Source: Megamerina dolium
Taxonomy: Eukaryota; Arthropoda; Insecta; Diptera; Megamerinidae
Direction of reading: 5' to 3'
Assembly: GCA_963854835.1 (NCBI GenBank)
Contig: OY978525.1
Coordinates: 94,516,136 to 94,580,135 of the forward strand
Length of the DNA: 64,000 nt
Shown: positions 46,006-58,080 of the stretch, one piece after another
Position numbering within the stretch: position 1 is the first letter of the stretch
How the letters are laid out: every line of letters begins with the position of its first letter
Notes under the pieces: generated by a model
Database searches by the model: none
Told to the model about the DNA's origin: nothing
Seen by the model: the letters and a program-made list of their open reading frames with translations, nothing else
Program-made: the position numbers and the translations under genes

Positions 46006-46495
46006 ATCGATTAGTTAGGTTGAGGCGGCTGTCCGCCAACATGTGCGTGGACTCATTTAAGCCAAACGAGGTCCATTGTGATGCCGCAGGTGGGCTACCC
46101 CATTTCCATTTATGTACATCGTAAAATGTTTTCCAGGTGACAATGGGCCACCTCAGCGATTAAAGTGACTGCCGAGATGAGCAATTCTGTGGCCGAACAT
46201 TCACACAGGAGGTAAGTTATGGACTCTGGTTCTTCCCCACCGCATCTCTGGCAGTAGACAGGTGCCGCGATACCTAACCTATTTGCATGCCTACCCATAA
46301 AGGAACCTTCAATGACTTTGACTTTTCTATTGTTGATAACTATATTTTGTTGAATATGAGTGTCGATCAATATGTTTAAGGTTTTTAAAAGGAAAGATCG
46401 CAAGGTTATAGGTCTAAGGTCCTTGGGTCAACACTGCTAAGTTTTCCCTGCCTTAGGAATAAATATTACATTCACATTAGTCCAACTATGAGGAG
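46006..46495 (-). pseudogene. Jockey/LOA-type LINE relic, RT fragment fused to C-terminus and 3'UTR
   Basis: On the minus strand, from about 46490, it reads HSWTNVNVIFIPKAGKT, two stops, then PKDLRPITLRSFLLKTL and LIDTHIQQ, the start of the reverse transcriptase domain. A large internal deletion joins this to RLGIAAPVYCQRCGGEEPES and ITYLLCECSATELL, the C-terminal Cys/His knuckle. The 3'UTR follows with CACAATGGACC and GGCTTAAATGAGTCC, ending in CAACCTAACTAAT. The motif order and UTR identify a non-LTR element of the Jockey/LOA group; the exact clade is uncertain. Confidence 0.78.
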
Positions 46496-46589
46496 TGTGT
46501 GATAATTTAATGCAGGCTTCAAATATCGTCTTCAACTAAGGTGAAACCAGGTTGGTCACTGCTTGAAGCTCAGCGGAAGTTTCTTGGAC

Positions 46590-46840
46590 TAGAAAGATGA
46601 GGAAACTTCCTCGCACATTGTTTGTCAATGTCCCGCGCTTGATCGTCGTAGACAGGCCCTTATTCAACGACCTAACCGGCTTCTCGCCAATGGGCACAAG
46701 CTATGTTTGACTATCAAGACATATTGTTCGGGAATAAATGAACGAGGACTATATTTTCCTCTCCCTCCTATTTTGAAATTTTTTTCTTTATTTCCCGGTA
46801 CCACAATGGGTCAAACTTTTTGGATCTTCTGCGACAAATT
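46590..46840 (+). mobile_element. LINE C-terminal and 3'UTR fragment, opposite orientation
   Basis: EETSSHIVCQCPALDRRRQA and LIQRPNRLLANGHKL are readable from about 46600, which is the C-terminal knuckle of a related LINE. The 3'UTR has CCACAATGGGTC near 46800. It lies about 100 bp from the minus-strand relic, so the two are tail-away neighbours or parts of an inverted arrangement. Confidence 0.65.
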
Positions 46841-48611
46841 TTTAAATCATATTAAATAAATACTAGATACGAGATAGTAGCTATGTAGTTATAATTTCAC
46901 GAATGAAGCAGATATAAAGTAAAGCCCAACAAAGCATTAGTAACAGCATTTCTTCGTAAGGCGTATGGTGCTTAGACATTTTTGTAGACGTCAAATTTTG
47001 ATTACTTTAAAAAAGAAATTTGTAACACTGGTTTAGCAAATTTATCTACATGTATACTTTTAGAATTGCCATTACGAGTATTCGCTGGTCCATATATTCT
47101 ATTTATATTTGTAAGTTTTTATTCGATTTGTTTTAATTTACACCAGACACGTGGTAGACACAATACTAATAACACCAAATTAATTTAATAAAATGAAAGA
47201 GAGAGAGACTGAAAGCACAAACTATGCAAATTACATACCAATGGCAATGACCATTTATGACCATGATTATTATGAGTTTCAATTTTATTTATTAACGTAT
47301 TTGTATGTTAAACGATTCGAGTTTTCTGTGCAACAATAAATATAAGCAATATTTTTATATGAAATAAATTAAATACAATCAATTTCGGCTATATTGATTG
47401 ATTGAGCTTTTCCCCCCAAATGCAATAGCAATAAGAGTATAAGCTCATTTGTATATAAGACTTTCGCCTTTCACGCATTGAAATTTTTGCGTGCCCCCAG
47501 CAAATCACGTGCTCTCTATAATACGCTACGACCTACACAGTTCGAAATATTTTATTGTAAGTAGGTACCTAGACATAAATCACAACACCACCAGCGCATA
47601 CATATATCGTAATCTTATCACTATCGCTTTTCTATTGCATTCCATTTTCGTTAATATCATGCAATTATATCAATACATACCAACAATTGTCATTTGATGT
47701 TGAATTTTCGCGTTTAATTGTTAACAACTAAAACAATAAGACACATCGAAACAATTATCAATTATATTCACAATCACAGGAACAGAGTAATATGTACAAA
47801 CAGTTTTTTAAATAAACACAATTTTTTCCACTGAGAATATTTGAGAAAAATAATGCGCGTGTTTTGTTGGTTGGCAAGCATTTAAAAAGCGACAATAGCA
47901 AAAAAATACTAAATTTTATTTATTCTTTCACTTTGTGTTTTAGTGCAAAATAAATATGCAAATTCTTCTTTTTTTTCGACTTTCTTGTTGTTCTTGTTGC
48001 TATTTGGCATGCCTAAATACATATAATAAAAAATGAAAAATTTCCTTTATTTTTGCAATATTTTTTTGTTGCACTCTTGTTATTGTTAGCGTTACGTCAA
48101 TGAAAAAGGAAAAACGAATGACAATTTGATTTATTGATAGTACCTATATAAATTCTGCACGAAACGAAATCATTATACGATTGTATAGGTAATGTTCTTG
48201 ACTGTACGTTTGTATTCGTGTGTATCTCTATCAATCTGTCTATTTGGCTGCACGTCTATACTTAATGTTGTCATCGTTATTGATGGTGAAAGAGTGAGCA
48301 TTCTTGAGATTTGTTGTGATATTTCAGATTTATTAATTATTCGTATAATTTAGGTATATGTATACATGCTCGTATGCAAATATATCCTACATACATCCAT
48401 TTACAATGTGATGAAAGGATTATAAGGTCAGAGTATTGTAATATGCTTATATATGCCTATTTAAATGGGATAATATCTTTCGTGAGTAATTTTACTTTAA
48501 AGTTTTCATAAATCGTAGATCTCATAAAGCAAGCTGATATTAAAGTGCGGGACATTCTTGACTGTCACAGATTACTTAATGAGATGGCAGTAGAGTACCC
48601 AGGCGTAGAGA
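46841..48611. other. Spacer without recognisable genes
   Basis: AT-rich, with homopolymer runs and TACATA-type words. Nothing diagnostic is seen. Confidence 0.55.
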
Positions 48612-48904
48612 TTTAACGGCAAACAAAAAAATAAAAAAATAAATATGTGGCACTTAAAGCCCTTAAAGCACTTAAAGGCTCATTGGTCGAGCTACTCTTC
48701 AATTACTGTTGTGCGTGTTAAATTTTGGACAGTATTAGAAGGCACCTACTTATTTTAGCCGGTTCCGAACGGCAGAACCCTTGCGACATCACTTTTTTCT
48801 GAGCTTTGTCACAGAGTTCTTTTAGAAGCTTTTTCATGGCAAGTTGTTACTGTGGGAAGAATTGCCAATTGCTTGCCGACAGGTGGCAATTTTAACGGCA
48901 AACA
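48612..48904 (-). mobile_element. 5'-truncated SINE with 14-bp target-site duplication
   Basis: TTTAACGGCAAACA occurs at 48612-48625 and again at 48891-48904. Between them lies a minus-strand SINE (48626-48890) that has the 3' end (GCCACATA at 48651-48644, then A/T tail) and the body but stops inside the body before the tRNA head. The copy has no pol III promoter. The duplication and the truncation both indicate target-primed reverse transcription. Confidence 0.92.
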
Positions 48905-49859
48905 GCAGAACCAAAAAGCTGTAAGCACAATTTTTATGTAATTACTTCTCATGTTTTTCAAAAAAGGTGAGCGCCTGACCAATTTATAGGACAACGAAAA
49001 TGCTATGGACATTATGCAGTAGGACATGAAAGCTGATCCACCTAAATAAATATGATATCTCGTCTCGTAGGGCATCACGCAACCACATTGGGTTTATTAT
49101 ATCTTGGGCATGACTTTTGCGGAAGTTGAAGAGATGAGGGGAAAGTGGAAATCTTTTATGCAAGAATTGTAAAAATGTTCCGGGTCACTATCATTTTAGT
49201 GACCTACCCTCATGGCCAGAGGCTGATATCGTAGTCTACTGCCGGTCTTCAAGATCTCTGATTTGTTTGACGAGCATGTATGATGACAGAAATATGTATG
49301 TCGTATCAAAACGAACTGAAAAAATACTTCAGCTGCGTAACATAAAATATCAATCAACACTTTAATCCACGAACTATACAAGTAAGTACTGTTAGTCAGA
49401 AGATTTTTTTTTATATGGGATTTCAAGGAGCTATACTTCTTTGCTCGTGGTAATTCTAAAATCTAAATTCGAATTATATGTGCAAGTTCTTGTGGTACGA
49501 AGAAAACCTCTGGTGGTATTTCATTGGATTTAAATGGTGATTTCCCTGAGACGAGTAACTAAAGTCCCATAAGAGAAAGAGATTCTATTGTTCAGTTACC
49601 AAGTTCACTTCTTTATGTAGTTGTGGTCATTTAGAAACCAAACTTACACCTATCTAATGTTTACCCACCACCTATAATAAAAAATTCATGAGCAAAGTGT
49701 TTCTGAAACATATTGTTATGTTTTAATTTTGTGATCGTTTAATTCTACTCGGATCAACCTTGTTCAATCACTGGATTCTGTCAATAATAATTGCAACACT
49801 TATTTTGTACTAAATATAATATATACAACAACAATTTATTTACTCAACTCTATTAAATC
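48905..49859. other. Spacer without recognisable genes
   Basis: Moderately AT-rich. No frame or terminus is recognisable. Confidence 0.5.
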
Positions 49860-50331
49860 ATCATTATCATCATCATATATGGCCATTACAACCCGTTATT
49901 GAGTTACGGCCGACCGCAGCAGCTCTCTCCAGGCATTTTTACTTTGTGTGCGCCTTCTCCAATCAGTTACACCAAGCGCAGACAGATTTTCCACGACCTG
50001 GTCCTTCCATCGGAGGCATGGCCTTCCTCATCCATACGCACAACATGGCCTAGCCACCGCAGACGTTGAATAGTAAAGCGTTGGACTATGTCAATACCAG
50101 CATAGCGCTCGTACAGTTTGTAGTTCATTCGATAGTCGTCACCGACGCAAACAGCGTCGAAGATTTTGCGAAGAATTTTTCTCTCGAACAACACAAGCGT
50201 GTCTCCATCAGTCTGCGACACAACCCATGCTTCTGCGGCGTAGAACAGCCGCAGGTATGATGAGCATCCCTATCCTGAGATAGCTCTACTCGGCATTTGC
50301 TTACTGAGCCCGTAGTAGCACCTATTAGCAA
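49860..50331 (-). pseudogene. RTE relic of a second subfamily, C-terminal region
   Basis: On the minus strand it reads NRCYYGLSKQMPSRAIS, then after a disruption YAAEAWVVSQTDGDTLVLFE, RKILRKIFDAVCVGDDYRMN, YERYAGIDIVQRFTIQRLRW and LGHVVRMDEE. Part of the Arg-rich segment is deleted before DGRTRSWKICL. The 3' end reads GGTTGTAATGGCCATATATG and continues into ATG triplets, compared with GGTTGTTATGGCCACATAAG plus TAAG units in copy 1. It is a related but distinct RTE lineage with another terminal repeat. Confidence 0.8.
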
Positions 50332-50505
50332 AAGTGAACCTTCGCTTTATCTCTATTTAACCAACTATTTACAATTTACTATTTACAATTTAACTTACTA
50401 TCATGTTATGTTGCCTCTATTTATACTCTGTGGTAACACTCCATGATTTTCCTTTATCGTAAGCGAGTTTCTTCTCTGTCTTTCTCGTTCGCTTGTTCTG
50501 ATTAT

Positions 50506-50857
50506 AAAAAAATAAAATAAATATGTGGCACATAAAGCCCTAAAGGGCTCATTAGCCGAGCTTCTCTTCCATTTGGAATTTTTGGACAATATTAGAAGGG
50601 ACCTACTTATTTTAGCCGGTTCCGAATGGCAGAACACTTGTGACATCACTTTTTCTGAGCTTTGTCACAGAGTTCTTTAAGAAGCTTTTTCATTGCAAGT
50701 TGTTACTGTCGGAAGAATTGCCAATTACTTGCCGATAGGTGGGTACCATTCGAAAGAAAAATCTTATCGATATTAAATTTGTTATGTATCAGCCGGGGAT
50801 TGAACCACGACCTACAGATCAGAAGGCGAACACACTAACCACTGAGCTACGGCACCC
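50506..50857 (-). mobile_element. Full-length tRNA-derived SINE, about 350 bp (reference copy)
   Basis: From 50857 on the minus strand the copy has GGGTGCCG, A box TAGCTCAGTGG (50849-50839), B box GGTTCAATCCC (50806-50796), then the body and finally GAGAAGCTCGGC, GAGCCCTTTAGGGCTTTATG and GCCACATA (50529-50522) followed by TTTATTTTATTTTTTTA. It is the most complete copy in the window. TGATTAT at 50499-50505 and 50865-50871 may be a short target-site duplication, leaving 7 extra bases at the 5' side. Confidence 0.92.
50790..50857 (-). promoter_or_regulatory. Pol III internal promoter of the full-length SINE
   Basis: Perfect-looking A and B boxes separated by 32 bp inside a tRNA-like head. This copy could be transcribed if chromatin allows. 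Confidence 0.75.
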
Positions 50858-50871
50858 ACTGATATGATTAT

Positions 50872-53244
50872 CACCTATTTCTTTTTGTTGACATTCGTTT
50901 CGATGCTGCCATTATTCGTGTTATTCACTATTAGTGATGAATAACCAACCATTACCACTCGTTACAATCTAACTACAAAGTGTTGAGCATACAAAAGATG
51001 AGATGCAAAAATAACTAATAACCAACTAGGAAATTGCCGCAGTAATTACCGATTTTTTCATACACGAATTGACTCCAAATTGCCTCCTTCAAATAAAAAT
51101 ATGTTCAATTTGCTTTTTAAGCAAGGGAAATGTGACATATAACCAATTTCAGAAAGAAAAAAATCATATCATTGATAAAAGATATCAGAAATATTTGTAG
51201 ACAGAAAATGTGTGAAATTGTCACTTACTTGTTCAGGAATTCACAAAATTTGGAACCGCTTTAAAAAATTTACAACTTTAGAAGTTTATGTTGGTCAAAA
51301 CTATTAGAAGTACCGAACGAAACTTCATTTGATATTAATTTCCACAAATTATATATTTTATTATGAGGATCTGCCTTAAATAAACTCGTACCAAATTAGA
51401 ATTTTCACAATATATGGGTCAACACTATTATAAGTATCGAAAGAGACAATATTAATTTCCATAGAATTTATGGTATTGTATGAAGTCTTGCTATGATAAA
51501 GCACCTGACTCTGCTATAGTTTTTTATATACACATAATTTTAAGAAAAAAAATTTTATTCGTTCATAAATAATGTCTTTATTTCATTCCTCATGCATTTA
51601 AATATGAGTATAGACATGTATATCGTACATCTGTATTAAGATCATAAATGTTAAAAATAGGAAACATACTAATCGTTTAACATTTTTGTTAATTATTATA
51701 TTTTTTTTTGCATATATATACAAGTCGTAGGTATGTGTGTATATGACAACAAAATATTATGATATCATCTAGGCAGTCAACCAACCCACATATTAAAAAA
51801 TTGCAATACTCATACAAATTATACTATGTGCTATGTACCTATATGTAGTTATGAAGTCAACCAAATAATCGCCGCTAGTGAGATAAGATAAAAAATCACA
51901 CTGTAGCATATATTTGTTAGTTATTTTAATAATATCATACACTCGCACACTTGTGCTATTGGGTGAATAAGACAACAAAAATCAAACAATACGAGTATTG
52001 GTGGAGTTACATGTATAGTACAATTACTTACTATAAGTAGCAAGTGGCACTGGAATCGTACGAATGTTTACATTTATGAAAAATTGCTTTTGTGTTTTGG
52101 TTTCCATTGTAGATAGGAGGAAAGAAAGTTTTACAACACCATATTTGGAAGTTTGTGACAGCACTTTCATTATATCTACAAACACATACCACATTCTACA
52201 CCATCAGAATTGTATAACAATTTTTTTATAGTACATATTGCTTATGACATTTGTTTTCAACATGAACTAAATGACCTCTTCAATTCAATTTAGTTCTCCT
52301 CTTTAATCATAATTATTGCTTTGGTCAGTCGCATTGAATATATGTATGAATGAGATTTGTTCAAGCATGTATTCCATGGGCACCTACTACTATTAAAAGT
52401 ATATATTGTTGTTAGAAACATTAAAATTGTATTAAATGTAATTAAATATAATTTTACTTCATAAATGTAATCATATTCTAACAAACAGCTAATTGATTGT
52501 CGTTCAAAGTGCATCAGTTGAAAATTCACTGCAATTGCGTACATATTTGCGTGATAATCATATTTATATGATATTAAATGCTAACAACAAATACTATTGT
52601 AGTTATTGCATTTTATATTCACAACAACAACAACTTGTTTGGTATGCCAGTAATGTATAGATACGTATTTTTTATTATTACTATTTTAGGTAGAACGGTA
52701 TTAGTTGTTGTCGTCATCGTCATTATCATGTATACATATATGTACATTATATATCGCAATTATGTATATATTCATATTTATTGTATATATTTTTATATTT
52801 AGGTAGTAGATAGTATTGTGGTATTTAAATTTAATTAACCACATAGCCAATATGCCACATATCACTCTAATACGTACATGTACACATACGATACATATAA
52901 AATCGTTCAAATGTTATCACGAACTGCAATGTTGAGTTAATTGTTTCAATAGCTGAAGTAAAAATTGTGTTGTTGTTTCGTATTCTCAACAACAATATAT
53001 ATTTACAAGAAATTCATTATCATTGGAAAAATACCAAGAAATAAAAATTATAAAGTAAATACAATTTCATTTGCATTGAATGGCGTAGAAATTGAAGAAA
53101 TTTGAAGCAAAAATTATTTACTTTATTGTCAGTAAAGATCATATTTGATGAGCCGACAAAAACTACAATAAGTGAATCTGGATGCGAAACTTAACTGCAT
53201 AGAATGAGCAGAGTTACCTTTACGTCGACCTCTGATAATCGATA
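50872..53244. other. Spacer without recognisable genes
   Basis: AT-rich with CAA/TTG runs near 52621 and a region rich in TATATA and TACATA words near 52725-52800. No gene or element is recognised. Confidence 0.55.
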
Positions 53245-53682
53245 ATGAATAACCGATAATCGATTTAAGCCGAATTTAGCATGCTTCGCCAGCCAACTCT
53301 TTCCAATGCTGAGAAGTTCTCCAGTATTTGGTGTTCCAGCGGAAGTTAGGTCTGTTTCTTCTGCGTCGTCGACCAGCGGGCTCCGAATATAACACTTCCT
53401 TAGCCGAAGCGTGTTTTTCCATTCGCTCGACATGACCTACCCATCGCAGCGGCTGTATTTTAATGCGCTTTACTATGTCGGTCTCAGCGTATAGCTCATA
53501 CAGCTAATGGTTGTACCTTATTCGATACTCGCCATCAACGCTAATAGGTCCAAAGATCTTACGTAGGACTTTCTCTTGAAAACTCTGAGCATTCTCTCGT
53601 CTGAGGTGGAAATTTTCCAAGCTTCGACGTCATATATAAGATCAGGAATGATGTGAGACTTGTAAAGTGTGGTTTTCGTATA
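53245..53682 (-). pseudogene. RTE relic close to copy 1, C-terminal region
   Basis: The minus strand aligns with copy 1 from about 3775 to 4235: ACCACACTTTACAAGTCTC, ATCATTCCTGATCTTATATA, the conserved region for RLRWLGHV, the Arg-rich segment and the 3'UTR TAAATCGATTATCGGTTATT. It ends before the GGCCACATAAG tail, so the terminal repeat is missing. Substitutions and small indels disrupt the frame. Confidence 0.82.
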
Positions 53683-53884
53683 GATTCTTACATATGTTTA
53701 ATCATTTTAACCTAACTACTTAAAAATGAGAAGTATGAAAATTACTTGAAGATTTTGTTTTTACTAATTTTTTGTTTCTCCTAAATTACAGCAAAAACAA
53801 AAATGTTAAATTGGTAATTGGGTTTTTTAAAATTTTTGGCACATTTCGTTCAGCCTCTTTGTAGTAACTTAGGAGTTTAACAAG

Positions 53885-54310
53885 TTCTTAGGTCACTCTA
53901 TTGAAGGTTGAAAATTAAGATTTCATCTAAGAGATGTATATTCTTTAAAAAGTACACTATTTGGCTGGCCTCTTTTTCGAAGAAATGAGGACCGATAATT
54001 CCACTAGCATCGTTTTTTCTGGATGTTTTGGCGGCTCTGAAACCTTTTCGGTTCGCCCTTTAGCCTAAATGGGTCTCACCGCTGAACAAGATTTTGGTGA
54101 AAAATGGTTCATATTCTTTATGCTTTTGAAGGTTACAAAATCTAAATTGGCGCCAATTTGGAAGGTCAGACGGTTTTAATTCTTGTGCCAGTTGCATTCT
54201 ATGCTTTTAAACCAAGACGATGTGGCAAGCTGATGATTCATCATGGTCATCAAGTACACAATTTGTCAATGTTATGATTTTTTATTCCTGACATTGGTTA
54301 TCTGTCACAT
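53885..54310 (-). pseudogene. Tc1/mariner-like transposase fragment
   Basis: On the minus strand MQLAQELKPSDLPNWRQFRF is followed by PFFTKILFSGETH (first catalytic position, Asp replaced by Gly) and, in changing frames, GIIGPHFFEKEASQI. It is the same family as at 32 kb, covering the linker and the start of the catalytic core. The remainder and the termini are not recognisable. Confidence 0.7.
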
Positions 54311-55024
54311 TCCCCTTGCTTAAGGAGCAAATTGCACATATTTTTGTTCGAAGGTGGTAGTTTGGGGTCAATTTGTGTGTGAAAATATCGACAATTACTT
54401 CGGCAAAATTTTAGTTGCCAATCCAATAATTTTGATGAATACATAATTCGTCAGCTATTTATCGCACCTTGTAGATCAATTCATGTGCCACAGCGGTGAC
54501 GGTAGTTAAATTACGTCATTGAAAAATCACAAGTGTAAATCGTCTCATGAATAGTTGAACTATTTCCGATTTTCAATTTTATCGCATTTTTAATTGCCTT
54601 TTATTTATTAATATTTATTTGTTGCTTATGAATTTTTTTAATTATTTTTTTTTTTCGTAGATTTTATTAATTATTCTATTCATTTTTCTTTTCATTATTT
54701 CTTTTTCTCCAGACATTCTCGCTTATGAAAGTAAACAAACAAAAAGCGCATAAGATTGGCCAACAGTATGATGATTTAACATTTTGTAAAGCATTCACAT
54801 AAAGATAACCACGTACATGAACGTGATAAGATAATAAATACATAAGCACCAAATCGTACTCATGTTAGTAAGTGCACAATTGTGCCCATCGAATTTTGGA
54901 GTTTAACATGTTGGCGGTGGTCCCAAAAAATGAACTGAGCAAGAGAAATGTTTAAAATCATCATTTTTATTTTGTAAAATTAATCAAATCAACAATTTTT
55001 TTATTAATTAATGACATTCTTGTG

Positions 55025-55071
55025 ACTCTCTCTCTCTCTCTCTCACTCTCTCTCTCTTTCTCCCTCTCTCT
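55025..55071. repeat. (CT)n microsatellite
   Basis: Imperfect CT dinucleotide array, a pattern bound by GAGA-type factors in flies, though nothing else suggests a promoter here. Confidence 0.93.
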
Positions 55072-56160
55072 GTGATTTATAGAAATCACAAAATAAAAGA
55101 AATTTCAATATCATTCTTTAGAGCAACTGATCTGGATACATTGTAGATTTATTTTATTTATTTTATCATCGTTTTAAAATGAGCGATTAAATACTTATCC
55201 TTCTTACATTCATAGTTACAAATTTATTACATAAATATGTCCCACAATTTCATTGATAAAAATACTTCAAATACAAAAATCGCTGTGTGATCATTTTCAC
55301 GATCACTCAATTACATGCAGTGAGAGAAATCCAAAGTAGCTATAAAGTGGCTATAGCAAGTGTTGTTCTTTGAATTGTGTACATATCGTACATATGTACA
55401 TACATATTTCTTTGTAGGAGTTTAAATTTATGTATTTTTTCTTCTTTTCGGAAATACATATGTAGGTACATACATTTATATTGAATTTAGTATTTTGATC
55501 TTTTGGTAAATTCGAACGAATACGTCTACTTAAGTATGTACATGTTTACAAATGTGGAGATTGAGTGATTTATTATTGGTGTGTGGAAAATAATGAGGTG
55601 TAAGAATTTTATTTTTAAATCACTAAATATTTTTTTGTAATGCTATGTACACATGTACATATCAGGAAATATAGACACAGATTTATAGGGCGTGGCATAT
55701 AAGTGAATGATGAAAATTGAATTAAACAAATGAGGTACTCTTAGATGTTGTTCAAATAAATAATGTGTCGATTTATTTCAATTTAAGAACATCATTTAAA
55801 AAATCTTTGAACAGCTTCAAGTACCAACTAGTACATACTATTTTAGAAATAAGTGGAAAATAATAATTTCACGTTCTAGAAATGTGTACTACTTAATTAT
55901 TCGATTCAAATACATTATCTATTGATGACGACATCATAGAAATAGTGATACTCTTCTGTCACAAAAATGAATTGAAGTGGAAAAAAGGTAAAAGCTCAAC
56001 TTGACTAATAATAGCAAACCACGCGAACTTGCTCGATCGTAAATAAAGCAATAATATCAGCAAAGCAATTGATAACATTATCAGTTCGCAACTGAGGTAA
56101 ATATATAAGTATTAGTGAACAAGTTGTGGAGACTTGCTAAAAAAGGTGACTTTTATAGAA

Positions 56161-56180
56161 AGAGAGAGAGAGAGAGAGAG
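56161..56180. repeat. (AG)n microsatellite
   Basis: Ten uninterrupted AG units. Confidence 0.95.
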
Positions 56181-56620
56181 TTATTAAGAAAAATGGAGAG
56201 ACTAAATATAAAATTTACAAAAAAGAGAAATATTAAATTACAAAATAAAGTCCAAAACAAAATATATTCTGATCGAATCTTAATTAAGGCCAAAAAAAAA
56301 ACAAATAAACAAAAAATTAATGGTTGGTTCTATATACCCCGAAGAACGTCTGCCGATGAACTTTGCTTTTATTTTTTATTTTTCAGAAAGTAAAAAATAT
56401 ATAAGATATAAGAGTAGTACAATATTCAACCGGGCGTCTGCACTCTTACAAATTATGTTACAAAAAGTCCCAAAAAACTTCTAAAAGAGCTTTATAATAA
56501 GCTAAGCTTTCTGTTTTAATAACTTCTTATATAAATAGTGGTCTTATCAGACACCGAATTGAATTTTTTCTCATTTTTTCAGATATAACCAATATGTATA
56601 ACAATATTACAAGAAATTTG

Positions 56621-56822
56621 TATTAGCTAATTCCGAATGGGAGAATGATATTTTGAGTTTCAAACTTTTTGTGCTTGCGCACGGCGTGCTTAGAAACCAA
56701 ACTTACTGCTAATGCAAGAATATATTTTTGTATTTCTGTTAAAATGCTATTAAATTGATTGAGTTGTGTTTATCTAATGCACTGAAAGTTAATATACTAA
56801 CCACTGAGCTCCAGCGCATTCC
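56621..56822 (-). mobile_element. Old SINE copy with recognisable A box
   Basis: TATTAGCTAATTCCGAATGG and GAGAATGATATTTTGAG match the SINE body, and on the other side GAGCTCAGTGG (56811-56801) is the A-box region. The middle and the B box are heavily diverged. Confidence 0.55.
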
Positions 56823-57169
56823 ACATTATTAGGGGAATTTTTCGGAATTTTCACAGTTAGTATTTTGACACCTTTTTGTTATAAAGCAGATTTTATGATA
56901 TTGGACATTAAAAATGGACATACTCCAAATATGTCATGTTAGAATACTTTTGGTAATTCTACTAATAGGTCAAAACTCAAGAATCGTCTTTCTTATTTAG
57001 TCCAGAGCCTGCGTATCTAACCTGAATGCTAATAGGATCTAACGTTAAGAACTTAAAGTTAAGTGTGGCGCAACAAAGGTTTTTGTAGCGAAAGGTATTT
57101 CTTGTGGGGTGTATGTAGTTTGAAGGTCGAAAATTTGATATGTTTATTGTAAAAAAGAGCACAACATGA

Positions 57170-57520
57170 ATGCAGATTATGAATTGCGTATAATGCGTAA
57201 GACCCTGAGTTGGGTGAGGATAGTGTAACCCACGTAGGTCAGGCAGAGGCCTATAATGGTACCACTCAGATATTCGTGTTATCTAATCTATTCATCGAAC
57301 CAACATGCGGTTTTAATGAGCCTCCGTAGTCTATCGATGTCAGTCTCTGATAGTAAGCCTATGCTGATAATTACCAAGAAATTTTTGGTATTTTTTGAAA
57401 AGGACAGAGCAGGTAAACAACAGATGCGAGGTGATTCCCAGCTCATCTTTGTCTCTGCAGTTTATGCCAAATTTCGCGGCGTGAGGTCCTATATGGCAGT
57501 GGTCCGTTGTCAAGCCTACT
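57170..57520 (-). mobile_element. LINE 3'-end relic
   Basis: On the minus strand CRDKDELGITSHLLFTCSVL resembles the C-terminal Cys/His knuckle of the LINE at 46 kb, and GGTACCATTATAGGCCTCTG with the following TGACCTACGTGGG resembles its 3'UTR. It is diverged and the limits are approximate. Confidence 0.45.
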
Positions 57521-57814
57521 CAAGACGAAAGATCATGGCTATTTAAGTTAAAAGGCGCAGTTCACAGTATTTTCGATGTTCTGCAAATATCATAGATGGG
57601 TCAGTGCATTATTTTGTGGTATGGTCAACAGTAATTACATCCAAGTTAAGCTTGTACGTGGCAATTAGGAACCCTAATAGGGAATTTACTTCAGTTAGGG
57701 CTTAATTTGTGTTCTATCTTACAAACTTATCGAGTTGAAAGTTTCTCCATATACCGCTGTGTCCGAGTATACAATACAGGAGAATATTGTGCTGCTCTTT
57801 GAGTGACAGCGGTG

Positions 57815-58080
57815 GTCAAGGATGGTTTTCAAATTCACTAAAAAGAATCCATAATGAGTCCCTAAGAATCATTGAATTCTTTTACGAAACTGGGATTTGT
57901 TTCGATAGAAGATCGTCGTAGTGCGCTTCTTCTAATTTATGATGTGTTCAATTATTATAGTAAGCCGATTTCGTGGAACTAGTATTTCCAAAAGATTTCG
58001 AAGGGATTGGCTATAAGGTTACGCTGCAGTGATCTGTTGTGCATCCCGTTTTACCGTCTGGGTAATTATTGTCTCTGACG
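57815..58080 (+). pseudogene. Possible retroelement reverse transcriptase C-terminus
   Basis: LKRIHNESLRIIEFFYETG, DRRSS and LLIYDVFN in adjacent frames look like the region after the RT domain in some non-LTR elements (LQxRALRLI...RR...LxxLYxxF pattern). Stops and frame changes are frequent. Family assignment is not possible by eye. Confidence 0.3.

Larger units (their letters stand above)
54311..56620. other. Spacer with CT and GA microsatellites
   Basis: A TC array lies at 55025-55071 and an AG array at 56161-56180. The 92-codon frame at 56115-56393 reads through the AG array and A-rich sequence and has no domain. A stretch near 56465-56500 (ACTTCTAAAAGAGCTTTATA) may be a plus-strand SINE remnant, but this is weak. 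Confidence 0.5.

Noticed and set aside
56115..56393. 92-codon plus-strand frame with basic residues
   Set aside because: It reads through an AG microsatellite and poly(A)-rich DNA; the Lys/Arg richness is compositional.
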